This document shows positions 22,719-34,040 of a DNA stretch of 64,000 nt, in pieces (position 1 is the first letter of the stretch; the number at the start of each line of letters is the position of its first letter). The DNA lies in NCBI GenBank assembly GCA_958295665.1, contig OY282560.1, positions 25,131,653-25,195,652 of the forward strand. Reading direction: 5' to 3'. Source of the stretch: Tipula vernalis. Lineage: Eukaryota; Arthropoda; Insecta; Diptera; Tipulidae. The notes below the pieces were generated by a model, which was not told the origin of the DNA, searched no databases, and saw only the letters and a program-made list of their open reading frames with translations. The translations under genes were made by a program, and so were the position numbers.

Positions 22719-25700
22719 TTTGTGCGAACACGGCAACAATGTGTCTTAAATGTTTTCCAATAAATAAAACTAACTATCATTTACCAATATATGATTATCG
22801 TCAATGCGTTTAATATAGATGGGTAGACGTGAATAATAATTATTAATACTCTACGATATCGGTACTCCTGACACTTCAAAATATTTTAAGGTTCCCGGAA
22901 CCTCTAGCAAAATCGAATAACATATCGTTACCGTGTGGTTCATATGAAAAAAAAAAAAATCTTACGCTGCAAAACCTGTGCTCTGAATCATTGGTATACG
23001 TAAGGTGTCTAGTTTATAGCTTACTTAAGCGGTTTTTGCACACTACATATTAAAGAGGATGTTGCAATAATTTTTATTTTTACGTTTATTAGTTTGTCTC
23101 CGAAACATTAGAAGATAAACGACACTGGCTGAATTCAGCACAGTAAATATATACTTGTTGATGTAATCTTACACACTTTACATTTTGCTGTAGTCAGATT
23201 AAGCCTTTAATGGTAGGTGGCAATTATTCGGGGATACGATTTTAATTGTAAAACTCTTTAAATTCTTAAAATTCTGAATTACAATCAATTCTATTTAACT
23301 GAAATTAATATGTTTTGTAAATCGATTAAAACGGTTTGCAGAAAGTTGAAATGTAATTCAAAAAATTAGGTTTATCAGGCATCGTGAAAGACACATTTTC
23401 CATAAAGCACCACGGAAAGAAAAACGTATTTATATGTCTCCAAACCTACCATTTATATTCAAAAATAATTCTCGGTTGTTTTAGGCAGGGCAGGCCTTTA
23501 ATACCATGACTCCAATATCAAAATTCGTCATGACGACATAAATTTGAGAAAGTTTGTAAGGGAGTTTGGCTGTTTTCGTATAATTCGCTAATACAACCTG
23601 CATACGGTAGATTCTGTAAATATACAATGTAAATTGCGATACAATCCATTCAGGCGCCATGGTCTGCAGAAAGGATTATTTTTTTTTATAATCAAAGCCC
23701 ATAGGTTCGAAAAATTTACATTTACGAATACGAAACAACTCAGAGCATTACAAAAGGAAAGGGAAGAAAATAAGTGACACCAATTCAACTTGGAGACCCA
23801 TAATAGATGAAAAAAATTTAGAGCCACACAATTCCTGGTATCCTCGTACTCTGCGCACTTAAATAATAGTAGTAAAAACCATTCTCATTCGGAGATAATT
23901 TTCGATCGTTTATAGAATTGATTTTGGGGCTCGATTTATCCAAAGAGTGAATCAAAAGTGGATTTAGGTATTTCTTCCCCATTACTTTGGCCAGTAAAGC
24001 TAGGGTTTTAATATATCAAAATAATTCTTACTGTAATCGCACACTTAATAAATTTCAATATGAACTAAACTTTTATTAAAAAAAAAGCACTCTAAAGAAA
24101 AACAAATGAAAATATTGCTCTTTTGTGAAAGAAATGGTAACCAAAAAAAAAACGTTAAGGAAATACCAAAAGAAGACATTTACAATACAATTCCTTTTAT
24201 ATCCGAAACCAAACATTTTGGTGTGATAAAATAAAAATCACCAAAAGCAATCAATGTAACAAAAGCTCGAGTATGAATATTGTGGTTCAGATAAAATCAT
24301 GAAAATTTATCACATTGATGATGACATAAAAACCTGACTAAATTGTTAATGTAAATGATTATAGTTATTATGATAACAGAATATTATGTTTACAAAGACG
24401 ATGATGATGGCACCCTTTCTTTGTGTGGGCTTGTATATTGTTAAATAAATAAAAAGCTTTTCTTTGTATTTGCAATTATTATTCTTATACTATATCAACT
24501 ATTACTATTATTTATGAATGATAGATGGGGGGCACGAGGAAATTATGATGACGATGATTTTGTACGCGATAAGAAATGAAATGTATAGAAACCATTAATT
24601 ACAATTTTTTTTTTTGTTTTTGTTTTGATTTATACAAATTTGGCAATGAACTTAACGTATGGCATATTCAAAGCTTTTTTCGGTCCATTGTTCACTCTTT
24701 ACAAAATACAGACATTATAATTAAGTGATTTATGGTTTTGTTGTTGTGAATATAGTTTCCATTTCGAGGGCGCGAGTATTTTCTTTGTTTTTGTGTTGAA
24801 ATATTCTTGTTTCAATTAACGAATTTCCTTGAAGGAAGTCATCAATATTTAGAAGCTGGAAAATCAATATTTAGAAGATGAAACTTTCAGCGTTATAAAA
24901 CTTTCTCGACAATATGATAAAATACTCCCGCGTAAAATTTATAAGGGTGAATAATACATATAAATTCACTTTTCTCCCATCACAGTGCGTATACTCGTGT
25001 AGTGCATATACCGTCGTATACAACATACAATTTAAAATAAAAATTTAACTAAAAATACCAAAAATAGAATATTGAACTTGAATGTGTTTAGTTGATTTTC
25101 CCTTATTCAATTTATCTGCTGCTTTAACAGCTAACGACGAGAGACTGAATGATGATGGCAGGCAGACTCAGAGGTAGAAATAATATATTGGAAATTGAAT
25201 ATTTGATTGAACGAAATATACCTTCCCCACAAACACATTACACACATTCGCATGAATAATTTAATTTTGTTGGAAGTTTTTTTAGTGTTTGTTTCCATAA
25301 ATATATTTGGGATAAATTAAATTAGGAAATATCTCTTCAAACTTACTTGATTATGTATGTATGTGTGTATTATCGTAAGCTGATTATATCTGTTACTTTC
25401 GATATAAAAACAATCATAAAATGATGCTTGAGAAATCCTGATAAAAAAGGAACCGGATATTAAAGCTTATATGAAATTTTGTGTATGTGGTGCGATTTCA
25501 TGATGAAGATATTATTACATTAACCAAGCTAATATTGATGTACATATATAAAACGAGATAATCAAGACGATGACTGCTTAGTCATTTTTAAACACATTCA
25601 TACAGTTGAACCATCTATCTTATTACATCAGCTACGAGTATCTTGTTCCTACACTATTTACATTTATATACAGTTATGGTCATTATTAGGATATTTGTTG

Positions 25701-25879
25701 TTGGCCGGTTGTGAAATGGGATTTATTGGATTTTTTGAAATAATGTTACCAAAATTAAAATTTTAATAAATTGATTCGTTGAAACTGACCAAAATAATGC
25801 CCAAGTGATATTCCAATGATGAACAAGTCTGAAATTTAGAATTTAAACAACTAAAATAAAAATCCTCTATAAAACTGTG
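22719..25879. other. AT-rich non-coding DNA
   Basis: No recognisable gene or element. The largest open frame is 79 codons (23588-23827, minus) and is uninformative. A short repeated word ATCAATATTTAGAAG occurs twice near 24842 and 24863. Several poly-A and poly-T runs are present. Confidence 0.55.
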
Positions 25880-26845
25880 TAACGTTGTTGTTGTCAAATC
25901 GAATCAAATTTTAGATAAAATTTAAAATAACAACCATTTAAAACAAGGCTGTGAAAAAAGCAAAATCGCTTTTAAATTTATTACATGGCCTGAAAAGTCA
26001 TCACAATTAGAAAAAGCTACAAAAACTAACAATGGTTAAATAGTCATATAGTTCGGCATTAGATGTACGAAATTTTGATGTTGTCAAATCGATTGAAATT
26101 TCAGAAAATTATGATTTCTAAAATTGAGCTTCATTTTTGTGCCAAAAAGCTAATAATATAAAGTTTGCGAGAAAAATAAAATCGTTGGATAGAGCTTTAG
26201 GAGCTTTAACGATTATAACAATTTATAAATACTAACAACGATTAAATAGTCGTAAAGAGGGCTTGGAACTTTGGAAGTTTGGCTTTAGATTGTAGCGTTC
26301 TTAAATCCAGTTTAATGACAAATTTTTGCTTGAACTAGTACGAAATGTTGTTGTTGTCAAATTCCTAAGTGAGGCGTTATTCTTGTTAAATCTATTGAAA
26401 TTTCAGATAATTGTGACTTCCGTAATTGTGCTTTATTTTTATGCCAACAAGCCCGTAATATAGGGTTGTGAAAAGAGTAAAATCATTTTACAGAGCTTCA
26501 GGAGCTTTTATGATTACAACAATTTAAAAATACTAACAACGATTAAATATTTGTAAAGAGGGCTTGGAACTTTGGAAGTTTGGCTTTAGATTGTAGCGTT
26601 CTTAAATTCAGTCTAATGACAAATTTTTGCTTGAACTAGTACAAAATGTTGTTGTTGTCAAATTGAGACGTTGCCTAAATGAGACGTTATTCTTGTTAAA
26701 TCGATTGAAATTTCAGATAATTATGATTTCCGAAATTGAGCTACATTTTTGTGTCAACAAACACGTATTATAGGGTTGTGAAAATTGTAAACCCGTTTCA
26801 CTACGCTTTAGAAGCTTTTAGAATTAGAACAACATGCAAAGACTA
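25880..26845. repeat. Four diverged ~200-300 bp direct repeats
   Basis: Blocks starting with GTTGTTGTCAAAT-type sequence occur near 25888, 26089, 26347 and 26649. Each is followed by TTGAAATTTCAGATAAT-like sequence, then a GGGTTGTGAAAA-like block, and then ACTAACAACGATTAAAT-like sequence. The third and fourth copies are about 300 bp apart and share GCTTGGAACTTTGGAAG and GCTTGAACTAGTAC. The fourth copy is cut off at 26845 by the poly(A) end of the neighbouring LINE. Confidence 0.8.
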
Positions 26846-27035
26846 TTTTTTTTTTTTTTTTTTTATTAGGCTTGGCTCCTACATAAAAAAGAGCCATATC
26901 GCCAAAAATCATATTTATAATTTTCTGTTACATATTTTAATTCAATTTACACTTTTAATAATATTTTCCTCACTCTTAAAAAGAACCAGATTATCCCCTA
27001 ACATATTCCATCGGCTAGTAAATATTTGTTTCGTA

Positions 27036-29459
27036 TTAAATTGTTATTCCACTCATCCTAATAAATTCATACATTTCCTTGTAAGCCAAAAAATCACCCT
27101 CATTCATTAAATCACTTAGATTTCTTGCATTCCGAAGGATGTTGAACTTTGATCTATATTGGCTATATCTGGGACAAGCCAATATGAGATGTTCAACATC
27201 CTCCACACTTCCACACAACTCACAATCTTTGTCCTCACTCAAATGACGTTTCCACAAGCATTCCTTCCAGTTTCCATGGTTCATCCTGATTCTCTCAACC
27301 GTTCGCAACATTCGCGTATCTCCTTTGAGCTCCTTAAAGAACGGAATTCTCAAAGGAGTACCACGGAGCACGCTGTACTTCATTCCTTTCGTTAGACTTT
27401 TCTCGATAAATTCACTCTCCCATTTTCTCCACAGATTCATTTGAAACATTCGAAGTACATCTCTTGCATCATTCCTTTCGTACTCCTGAACCATGTCATT
27501 CAATGTACCCTTTTTAGCTAACATATCGGCTCTTTCATTCCCTTCGATCTGTCTATGTGATGGGATCCATTGTATGGTCACATCACGTTGACAGTCTCGA
27601 ACGCATTCAAAAATTAAATCAACATACACATTACCTTCCCTTCCACCTCCACATTTTAGCAAACATAAACCACTCTGGGAATCGGAAAATATTACTATTT
27701 TCCTTTCCCCTTCATTCACAGCCAGTTTAATTCCTTCAAATATTCCAATCAGTTCAGCGTTCATTATACAGATGCTTTTGTCCACTTTAAAATACTTTTC
27801 CACATTCTTACCAGGCATAAATACACCAACACCCACTCCATTCTCATTCACACTAGCATCTGTATAAACTATATCATCTTGCACGTACCGCTGACTGATT
27901 TTCCCAAACATAATTTTAGCGATAACTTCATTCATTCCCTTATTAAATTCCTCCATATTCAAACATACAGTAAGATTATTAGGAACGGGTTGCGGACCAG
28001 CATTGCCTTTACTCAGAAACATGTTCAAGTTTTCAAGTGCAATACTAGTTCTATATGTCGGTTTGTACACCGCCCTATTTTGTAATCTTACTATCATCTC
28101 GTTCCAAAACTCATTTTTCTTGGTTATCATTCTCACTGACTCTCTCACTGTGATCCACTCTCTCTTGTAATCGAGAGGTGAATCACCCATTTCAGACCAC
28201 AGAGTGTGTATTGGAGTTGAGTTAATCGCCCCCAATACCACTCTTGCACATGCATTTTCTACTTTCATTAATTGGCTAAAAGCCCCTTTCGAACCATTCC
28301 CATACACACTAATACAATATCCAATTTTGGAGGATATAAGGGCCTTCCTTAACATGTCAGTCACACTCGGATGAGCTCCCCATTTAGGTTTGCTCACCCG
28401 TTTAACCACATTTAAACGGTCCTTGCAGTTATCTGCCAAAATTTTCATATGCTTCCCAAAATTCATACGTCTATCAATCCAAATACCCAAATACCTGTAC
28501 GCATTTACTTGTTCAATACTTTGACTATCAACACTTATATTAACATTTGCAACGTTTGTTCTGAAACTCATATAAGCACACTTATTAGGATTCACTCTCA
28601 GATTCAACATTTTAAGTTTTTGAATTAAATCATCTACCCCCTTTTGCGCTCTTTGAGCCGCCACATCAATACTTCTCCCTTTTCCAATTACTACAAAATC
28701 GTCTGCAAATTGCAGAACGATTTGATTGTCTGTATTGATGTGGTGTATCTCGCTGGTATATAGGTTGAACAGAGCTGGAGATATTCTACTCCCTTGCGGA
28801 AGTCCAATATTTGCAACTCCCTCCAACCTAAAACAACTTCCATTCAGAACCAATTTTCTCTCAGTCATAAAATCTCTTATCCACATACATACTTTCCGTG
28901 AAAATCCAAAATTCGATAGAATTTGTTGTAATTTCCGCGGAACCACATAATCATAAGCTCTTTCGATGTCCAAAAATACCGCAACAGCTTTCAAATTATC
29001 CTTTCTTACTTCCCAAACAAACTTTTCCACACACTCAATTGCAGAGTGGTTCTTTCGAAATCCAAATGTTGTCGATGGCAACAAATTATTCTCATTCACA
29101 AAATCTTCCATGCGCTCTTTCATCATTCCATTTAAGATTTTTATAAAAACATTCAACATACATATGCCTCGATAATTTGTTGCCACATTTGGATCTCTAT
29201 CCCGTTTAGGGATGGGAACCACCCTGCTCCCTTTCCATTTGTCCGGTATTTTTGATCCCATCCACACTTTGTTGAGTATCTCAAGCAAATTATGTTTTGC
29301 TGAGTCACTCAACAACCGAATCATTTTGTAACTTACTCGGTTCGTCCCTGGAGTGGTAGATTTTGATCTATCTAACACTCTCAGGAACTCTCCCCATTCA
29401 TACTTACAATCCATTCTTTCATTTCTACTCATTCTATCAACTTCATTTATTACATTCAA
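27036..29459 (-). CDS. LINE ORF2 main part: RT + RNase H + zinc knuckle
   Basis: An 807-codon open frame that continues upstream into broken ORF2 sequence, so its first Met is not the real start. RT motifs, in order: TTFGFRKNHSAIECV (about residues 130-144), the catalytic LDIERAYD (Asp164), GLPQGSRISPALFNL (219-233) and FADD (251-254). RNase H residues are present: Asp534 in YTDAS, Glu569 in NAEL, Asp593 in FSDSQ, His635 in WIPSH and Asp645 in ERAD. A C-terminal CxxC-x7-H-x4-C knuckle lies at 746-762. The family copies LINE RNA into DNA at the target nick. All catalytic positions look intact, suggesting a young copy. Only the upstream frameshifts separate it from a complete ORF2. Confidence 0.95.
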   Translation of the reverse strand: MNVINEVDRMSRNERMDCKYEWGEFLRVLDRSKSTTPGTNRVSYKMIRLLSDSAKHNLLEILNKVWMGSKIPDKWKGSRVVPIPKRDRDPNVATNYRGICMLNVFIKILNGMMKERMEDFVNENNLLPSTTFGFRKNHSAIECVEKFVWEVRKDNLKAVAVFLDIERAYDYVVPRKLQQILSNFGFSRKVCMWIRDFMTERKLVLNGSCFRLEGVANIGLPQGSRISPALFNLYTSEIHHINTDNQIVLQFADDFVVIGKGRSIDVAAQRAQKGVDDLIQKLKMLNLRVNPNKCAYMSFRTNVANVNISVDSQSIEQVNAYRYLGIWIDRRMNFGKHMKILADNCKDRLNVVKRVSKPKWGAHPSVTDMLRKALISSKIGYCISVYGNGSKGAFSQLMKVENACARVVLGAINSTPIHTLWSEMGDSPLDYKREWITVRESVRMITKKNEFWNEMIVRLQNRAVYKPTYRTSIALENLNMFLSKGNAGPQPVPNNLTVCLNMEEFNKGMNEVIAKIMFGKISQRYVQDDIVYTDASVNENGVGVGVFMPGKNVEKYFKVDKSICIMNAELIGIFEGIKLAVNEGERKIVIFSDSQSGLCLLKCGGGREGNVYVDLIFECVRDCQRDVTIQWIPSHRQIEGNERADMLAKKGTLNDMVQEYERNDARDVLRMFQMNLWRKWESEFIEKSLTKGMKYSVLRGTPLRIPFFKELKGDTRMLRTVERIRMNHGNWKECLWKRHLSEDKDCELCGSVEDVEHLILACPRYSQYRSKFNILRNARNLSDLMNEGDFLAYKEMYEFIRMSGITI

Positions 29460-29700
29460 ATCATTGCTTACATTCTTACAAATTCTTCACCTTTTTCTCG
29501 GTTCTCACATACCACATTGCTCACCTTAAAATGTTTACCATTCACCCTATTAAACAAACTCCATACATCCTTAGTTGTGGTTTTATGTGTCATTTGGGAC
29601 ACATATTCCCGCCAACTTTTCCTTTTTGCTCTGCGAATAGCCTTTTTCAATTTACCATTCATTTTACCATACATAATCTTATTCTCACTACTCGCTTCCT
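29460..29700 (-). pseudogene. ORF2 linker between two frameshifts
   Basis: The region between the endonuclease frame and the RT frame reads in a third frame (29468-29674), with a basic KKAIRRAKRKSWREYVSQ segment that fits the endonuclease-RT linker of LINEs. One frame change falls near 29665-29700, where the endonuclease frame ends in TGA after LCMVK. The other falls near 29460-29490, before the RT frame opens. Both could be true mutations or sequencing errors; both would stop translation of a continuous ORF2. Confidence 0.75.
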
Positions 29701-30588
29701 TTCATACCAGTATTGAACTTCATTGTTCCACCAACCATTCACATTAATATCTTTCATATCCACAATTTTTGTACACAATTTATTTACCCGTTCAATTTCA
29801 CTCTCTAACTGGCTTTGATTTATTTCATTTTCTCCGAGAATCTCATTCATTTGATTCACCCATTTCCTATTATTCATTAATTCACGTTTTTTCCTAAACA
29901 CTCGATTATCATTCATGATCATTTTGATCATGAAATGATCACCACCCAAATTCTCTTCTTCAACATTCCAAGTGACCCGGCAGGCCAGTTCAATAGTTGT
30001 CATAGACAAATCTATTGCGCTGGCCGTGCCTCCCACATTCGCCATTCTAGTTGGCCTCCCATCATTCAAGAGCACCATGTCGGAGTCTTGAATCAGGTCG
30101 GCCAACTGTTTTCCTCTTGCGCAATTGTCTAAACAACCCCACATTCTCGCATGCGCATTCATATCTCCACATACAATCAGGTCACTTTTATCTCTCACCC
30201 ACTCAAACAATTTTTTAAAATCACTCAAGGCTTTTTTCCTGTCATCTTCATCACGCACCTGGGTTACATACACGCTCACTAGTAACAGATTTCTTTCCAA
30301 ATTCGTCGTTGAGGCGGCAATTGCTTCAATCACCTCAAAAGCGGGTAACTGTATCTCTTGAAGCGTCAGATTGCTGTCGTACATTATTGCCACTCCACCG
30401 TAACCATCGCTTCTTGGTTTGGAAAGAAATCTGTACCCTCTCACATTCAACGTCTTGTTCATTCTTTCCCACGTTTCGCTTATAAGCATCACATTCACTT
30501 TATTATTGGCCAGATAATTTTCCAACATACATTTTTTCGCGTAAAAACTTTGTATGTTTATCTGGCCAACAATAATTCTTTCACTCAT
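29659..30588 (-). CDS. LINE ORF2 N-terminal AP endonuclease
   Basis: This frame starts at a Met 273 nt downstream of the ORF1 stop and encodes the exonuclease-endonuclease-phosphatase fold used by LINEs to nick target DNA. The expected residues are visible: Asn11 in QINIQS, Glu38 in ISETW, Asp142 and Asn144 in CGDMNAH, Asp193 in AIDLSMTT and His218 in GGDHF. The frame continues into the linker (WWNNEVQYWYERK) and ends in a premature TGA, so the 309 residues are the front part of a broken ORF2. All catalytic residues are present. Confidence 0.93.
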   Translation of the reverse strand: MSERIIVGQINIQSFYAKKCMLENYLANNKVNVMLISETWERMNKTLNVRGYRFLSKPRSDGYGGVAIMYDSNLTLQEIQLPAFEVIEAIAASTTNLERNLLLVSVYVTQVRDEDDRKKALSDFKKLFEWVRDKSDLIVCGDMNAHARMWGCLDNCARGKQLADLIQDSDMVLLNDGRPTRMANVGGTASAIDLSMTTIELACRVTWNVEEENLGGDHFMIKMIMNDNRVFRKKRELMNNRKWVNQMNEILGENEINQSQLESEIERVNKLCTKIVDMKDINVNGWWNNEVQYWYERKRVVRIRLCMVK

Positions 30589-30861
30589 GTTTCACATTCA
30601 CACAAATAACAATTTGTACATACCAATTAAATATGTGCAGGGAGAATCCATTCATTAGTTTAACAAAAATAAATTTAAAAATAAATAAATTTTGTTGCAT
30701 AAAAAATGTTGTTGTTGCATCCTTCAATGTATAATAATTGTTGCATTTTGTTGCAACAAAAATGTATGCTGCGCGTTGTCCAATTACGTGTGATGAATAT
30801 TGATTTTTTTTTTTGATTTTTTTATATTGTGTTTACGATTACATCGTAAAACGTGACCATA
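30589..30861 (-). other. LINE inter-ORF spacer
   Basis: A 273-nt non-coding gap between ORF1 and ORF2 on the minus strand. It is AT-rich, with repeated TTGTTGCA words (plus-strand 30690-30770) and a poly-T run. How ORF2 is translated (reinitiation or otherwise) cannot be told from sequence. Confidence 0.6.
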
Positions 30862-31926
30862 CTATCCGGTTCCCTCCGTTTTATTTTTTGAAGGTGGTGT
30901 TGGTGCAATAAAATTATTATTTTTTGCATTTGCACTCGTCATTGCCATATTATACTGTTCTGTGAACGCAATTCTATTTTTTGTATTTGTGTATCTTGTT
31001 TTTTTGGCGGGTCGACCGCGCTTGCCAATATTTTCATCTACATCCTCGCTTTCCGTATCCATACACGATGAGTCGGTTTGCTGTTTTCTTGTGTGCAAAT
31101 CATCTCTAATGTTAACCATTTTTTTTGTAGATTCAATTTTGTTTTCGTCCTCTGTGTGTAGCATGTTGATTTTTGCTACATCGCTATATTTTATTGGTTC
31201 TTTATTGTTAGTCGATGGTAACGCATTTTTGTCGCACGTGCTTGTTTGTTGTGTGTGTTGTGATTGTCCTTGCGTTTGTAAATGTTGTTCATCTGGTTTT
31301 TGTGATGTTATTGTTTGTTGTTGTGCTTGTTGTTGTAGTGGCAACTCGTTGATTGTATTGCACAATAACGGACAATCTTGCTTTTTATGACTATCTTCGC
31401 CGCATTTAAAACACCTCTCTCTCATTCCATCGTAAAAAATTCTTGCTTTTATATTTTGGACGTATATAAATTGCGGAATTTCGCGTTCGATTTCCATGTA
31501 GATACCTCTCACACCCGAAAATACCGGTAACAGCGAGTTGGCAGCAAATTTTTCTCGTCTAGTGGACAATATATTGCCAAACCGTTGCATGGCCTCACAC
31601 AAAGTTTTTTCGGAAATCTCTGGTGGTAGATTGAATACCCGCACATAACGCATTACACCACTTGTACCCTTAACAGTAACTTCTGTTGTTGTTCCATTTG
31701 TATATGTGAAGATCAGTGAGGTTTTTTCCAATATGAATTGTTGGTAATTTTGTTCGCTATTAAATTTGATATATATACACCGATCGTACAAATCTTGATA
31801 TAATGTATGTATTTCTTTACTGCTTAATCCCACGTTCACCACAAATTGCATCATTTCCAACTCAGTAGGCTTTGGATCCGTCTTCTGGAACTGTACCCTC
31901 GCCGTATTTTGCCTTAAACTTTCCAT
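30862..31926 (-). CDS. LINE ORF1 RNA-binding protein
   Basis: An intact 354-codon frame upstream of ORF2. Residues about 93-120 (RYVRVFNLPPEISEKTL and on) resemble an RRM-like strand-helix. A single CCHC knuckle (Cys172, Cys175, His180, Cys185) follows. The C-terminal half is low-complexity, with a Gln-rich stretch (about 195-230) and a basic GKRGRPAKK segment that could be a nuclear-localisation or DNA-binding (AT-hook-like) motif. ORF1 proteins of this type coat the element RNA in the ribonucleoprotein. No stop or shift was seen. Confidence 0.9.
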   Translation of the reverse strand: MESLRQNTARVQFQKTDPKPTELEMMQFVVNVGLSSKEIHTLYQDLYDRCIYIKFNSEQNYQQFILEKTSLIFTYTNGTTTEVTVKGTSGVMRYVRVFNLPPEISEKTLCEAMQRFGNILSTRREKFAANSLLPVFSGVRGIYMEIEREIPQFIYVQNIKARIFYDGMRERCFKCGEDSHKKQDCPLLCNTINELPLQQQAQQQTITSQKPDEQHLQTQGQSQHTQQTSTCDKNALPSTNNKEPIKYSDVAKINMLHTEDENKIESTKKMVNIRDDLHTRKQQTDSSCMDTESEDVDENIGKRGRPAKKTRYTNTKNRIAFTEQYNMAMTSANAKNNNFIAPTPPSKNKTEGTG

Positions 31927-31960
31927 TATTATTCCACAACCTTGAAACAGGTATATTTGT

Positions 31961-32639
31961 ATATTATGTAATGCGCAAAATAGCGCTAATTGCTTTTGGT
32001 TTGAACCCTCTTTTTATTGTTTATTTGTTTTATTTAAATTTGTTTTATTTTAAAATGTTTGGTTTATGATCGTTAAATATATTCACTTTTATGCCTAATA
32101 AAACACTTCATTTATTTTTATTTTAATATTTATAATTTTATAATTTTATTTAAAAACAATAAAAAAATCAATTGCATGATTTTATAAATTTTGTTGTTTT
32201 TTATTTGTACTGGCTGCAGCAACTAAATTAATCTTACTAATTATTACAATTTTGATACAATTTTTATTTATATTTTTTTAGAATTTTATCACCCTGTGTT
32301 TGGGTAGGGTTCTATTGGTGGGATTGTGGATCGTACGATGATTTCAATCAAACCAAAGTTTGGGTTGGCTGCAAATATCGCGCGATCTGACAATTACATC
32401 TTCACATAATTTTCGTTATTTCGCCATCAAAATTGAGCAAAAATGTTTGTTATGAACAGGGCCACTACTGTCCCACGCGATTAAGCTTTAAAGTTCTATT
32501 TTATTTTGGACGAATATTCATTAAATATTAAATCTGACTGATTTCCTTTTACATGGTTTGTATTGATCGAGCTGTGCTAGAATTCCAAATGTTGGTTTAA
32601 GGCGATCGATTGACACAGACTACTGTTTTCCGTTATTAT
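31961..32639. other. Junction between the LINE 5' side and the gypsy 3' side
   Basis: AT-rich sequence that may contain the LINE 5' UTR (to about 32290) and then the 3' flank or LTR of the minus-strand gypsy copy (GC-richer from about 32290, with GGGTAGGGTTCT and CGCGCGATCTG). No boundary, target duplication or LTR pair could be fixed by eye. Confidence 0.4.
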
Positions 32640-32746
32640 CAATTATGAAGAATTTTCGTAGCTTACGAAGAACTCTGTAAGGCCCTTCGTTAGGTGAAGT
32701 AAGGCTTGCTCGTGTTCTGCCCACACGATCAAATACGAACTCGCAA

Positions 32747-33430
32747 TTATCTAAATTTTTCGGGTTTGGAATCTGTCGATTTGCGAGAATCGACTGGGAT
32801 TAAATTTTGCATCTGTGTGCGAAGCTGTTGTAAAAAGTCGTTAGTCGATGGAGAGGGTTGAGAATTTGGGCCTGAAAATATATCGCCAGGTAGTCTGAGG
32901 CTTTGAACATAAACTAGGTCCGCTAGGCTGCGTTTGAGGTCTTCTTTGACACATGCTCTTATGCCCAACAAAATAATGGGTAACTCAGAGCTCCAATTTT
33001 TGGTGTTACCCCGAGATCCAAGTGAAGTGTTTAGAGTTCTATAGAAGCGCTCTACCATACCGTTTGCTTGCGAATGGTAGGCCGTAGTCCGAATCCTGTG
33101 GGAATCTAGCATTTTTGTCAGTTCAGTCAAGAGTTTAGACTCAAATTGGTTGCCCTGGTCCGTCGTTAATTCAAGGGGAACGCCAAACCTTGATAAATAC
33201 TGCTCGGTGAATGTCTTAGCAATGGTTGCAGCGGTCATATCTGGAATAGGGTATGCCTCCGGCCAACGGGTGAACCTTTCCACGATCGTTAAAAAATACT
33301 GATTGCCTTCTGATGGTGGAAGCGGTCCGACTAAATCCATGTGAATGTGCTGGAAGCGTGTTGCAGGACGACTGACTTTGCCATGCTGTGATTTTGTATG
33401 TTGATGTTTTTTTGATTTTTGGCATGACAA
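32747..33430 (-). pseudogene. Ty3/gypsy integrase core, DD35E intact
   Basis: A 227-codon frame with the integrase catalytic triad: Asp32 in MDLVGP, Asp91 in TTDQGNQFES and Glu127 in GMVERFYRTL, the last two separated by 35 residues. It starts just after the zinc-finger CxxC (SCQKSK). The frame is lost near 32750, but the C terminus continues in another frame (FDRVGRTRASL, then PNEGPYRVL, to about 32640). It is part of a broken polyprotein, not an independent gene. Confidence 0.9.
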
Positions 33431-34040
33431 ACAGTTTGTTACCCATTATTTTATGTCAAGATTCAAATTGGGCCAAAAATAACGCGTAGAAAGAAGTTTT
33501 CGCGATGCGCGGATTCCTGGATGTGAAATGCCGTGCAGTGAATCGAAAACTACACGACGTAGTGGTTGAGGAATGTATAGCCGATGATTACCAGAGGAGA
33601 TTTCGCAGTATAATTCATGACCAGTGAAATTGAAAAGTTCAAGTTTGGAGACGAGATTTTTTGATCAGAGCTCTAAGTTCGTTGTTGTGTGTTGTAACTC
33701 TGATATCTTTTGTAAATCAGGGATTTTGTTTATAGAGGCAGTTTGTGGGTCACATGAACGTGACAAAGTCTCTGCGACCACATTTTGCTTACCTTAAATG
33801 TGTCTGATGTCAGTCGTGAATTGGGATATAAAATCCAAATGGCGAATCTGCCGCGGACTGCGTTCTGTTTTTGAGTGTACAGGGTTAATCAAGAGTTTAT
33901 GGTCTGTGTAGACTGTGAATGTTCGATCTTCTACGAAATATCTGAAATATTTAATGGCTAAGTATATAGCCAGCAGTTCTCTGTGATGGCGGAATACTTG
34001 ATTTCAGTTGTTGGGAGTTTCTTTGAAAAGAACGCTTATG
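33431..34040 (-). pseudogene. Ty3/gypsy RNase H and integrase zinc-finger region, broken
   Basis: Translation with frame changes gives FFSKKLPTTEIKYS, then FTVYTDHKLLINP and an RHLDFISQF segment, which are RNase H markers of Ty3/gypsy elements. Nearer the integrase come HELYCEISSGNHRLYIP and HGISHPGIRASRKLL, which is the HHCC zinc-finger region. Several stop codons lie within it. Confidence 0.8.

Larger units (their letters stand above)
26846..31960 (-). mobile_element. Nearly full-length I/LOA-like LINE
   Basis: On the minus strand this element carries ORF1 (CCHC), then ORF2 with AP endonuclease, reverse transcriptase, RNase H and a terminal CCHC-like knuckle. A 3' UTR of about 170 nt and a 19-A tail (plus-strand T run, 26846-26864) follow. 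An RNase H domain after RT is typical of I-like lineages (I, LOA/Bilbo and relatives) and not of Jockey. The tail joins the fourth ~300-bp repeat, so the LINE inserted there. The 5' limit is unresolved; 31960 is only just upstream of the ORF1 start. Confidence 0.9.

Noticed and set aside
21785..22813. 342-aa protein with SVCQSVSL repeats
   Set aside because: The open frame results from an octamer that contains no plus-strand stop codon. The flanking sequence has no gene signature, and the repeat varies like simple DNA.
27159..31390. Plus-strand ORFs across the LINE (for example 29363-29716 and 30962-31390)
   Set aside because: They are antisense shadows of ORF1 and ORF2, which have clear domains on the minus strand.
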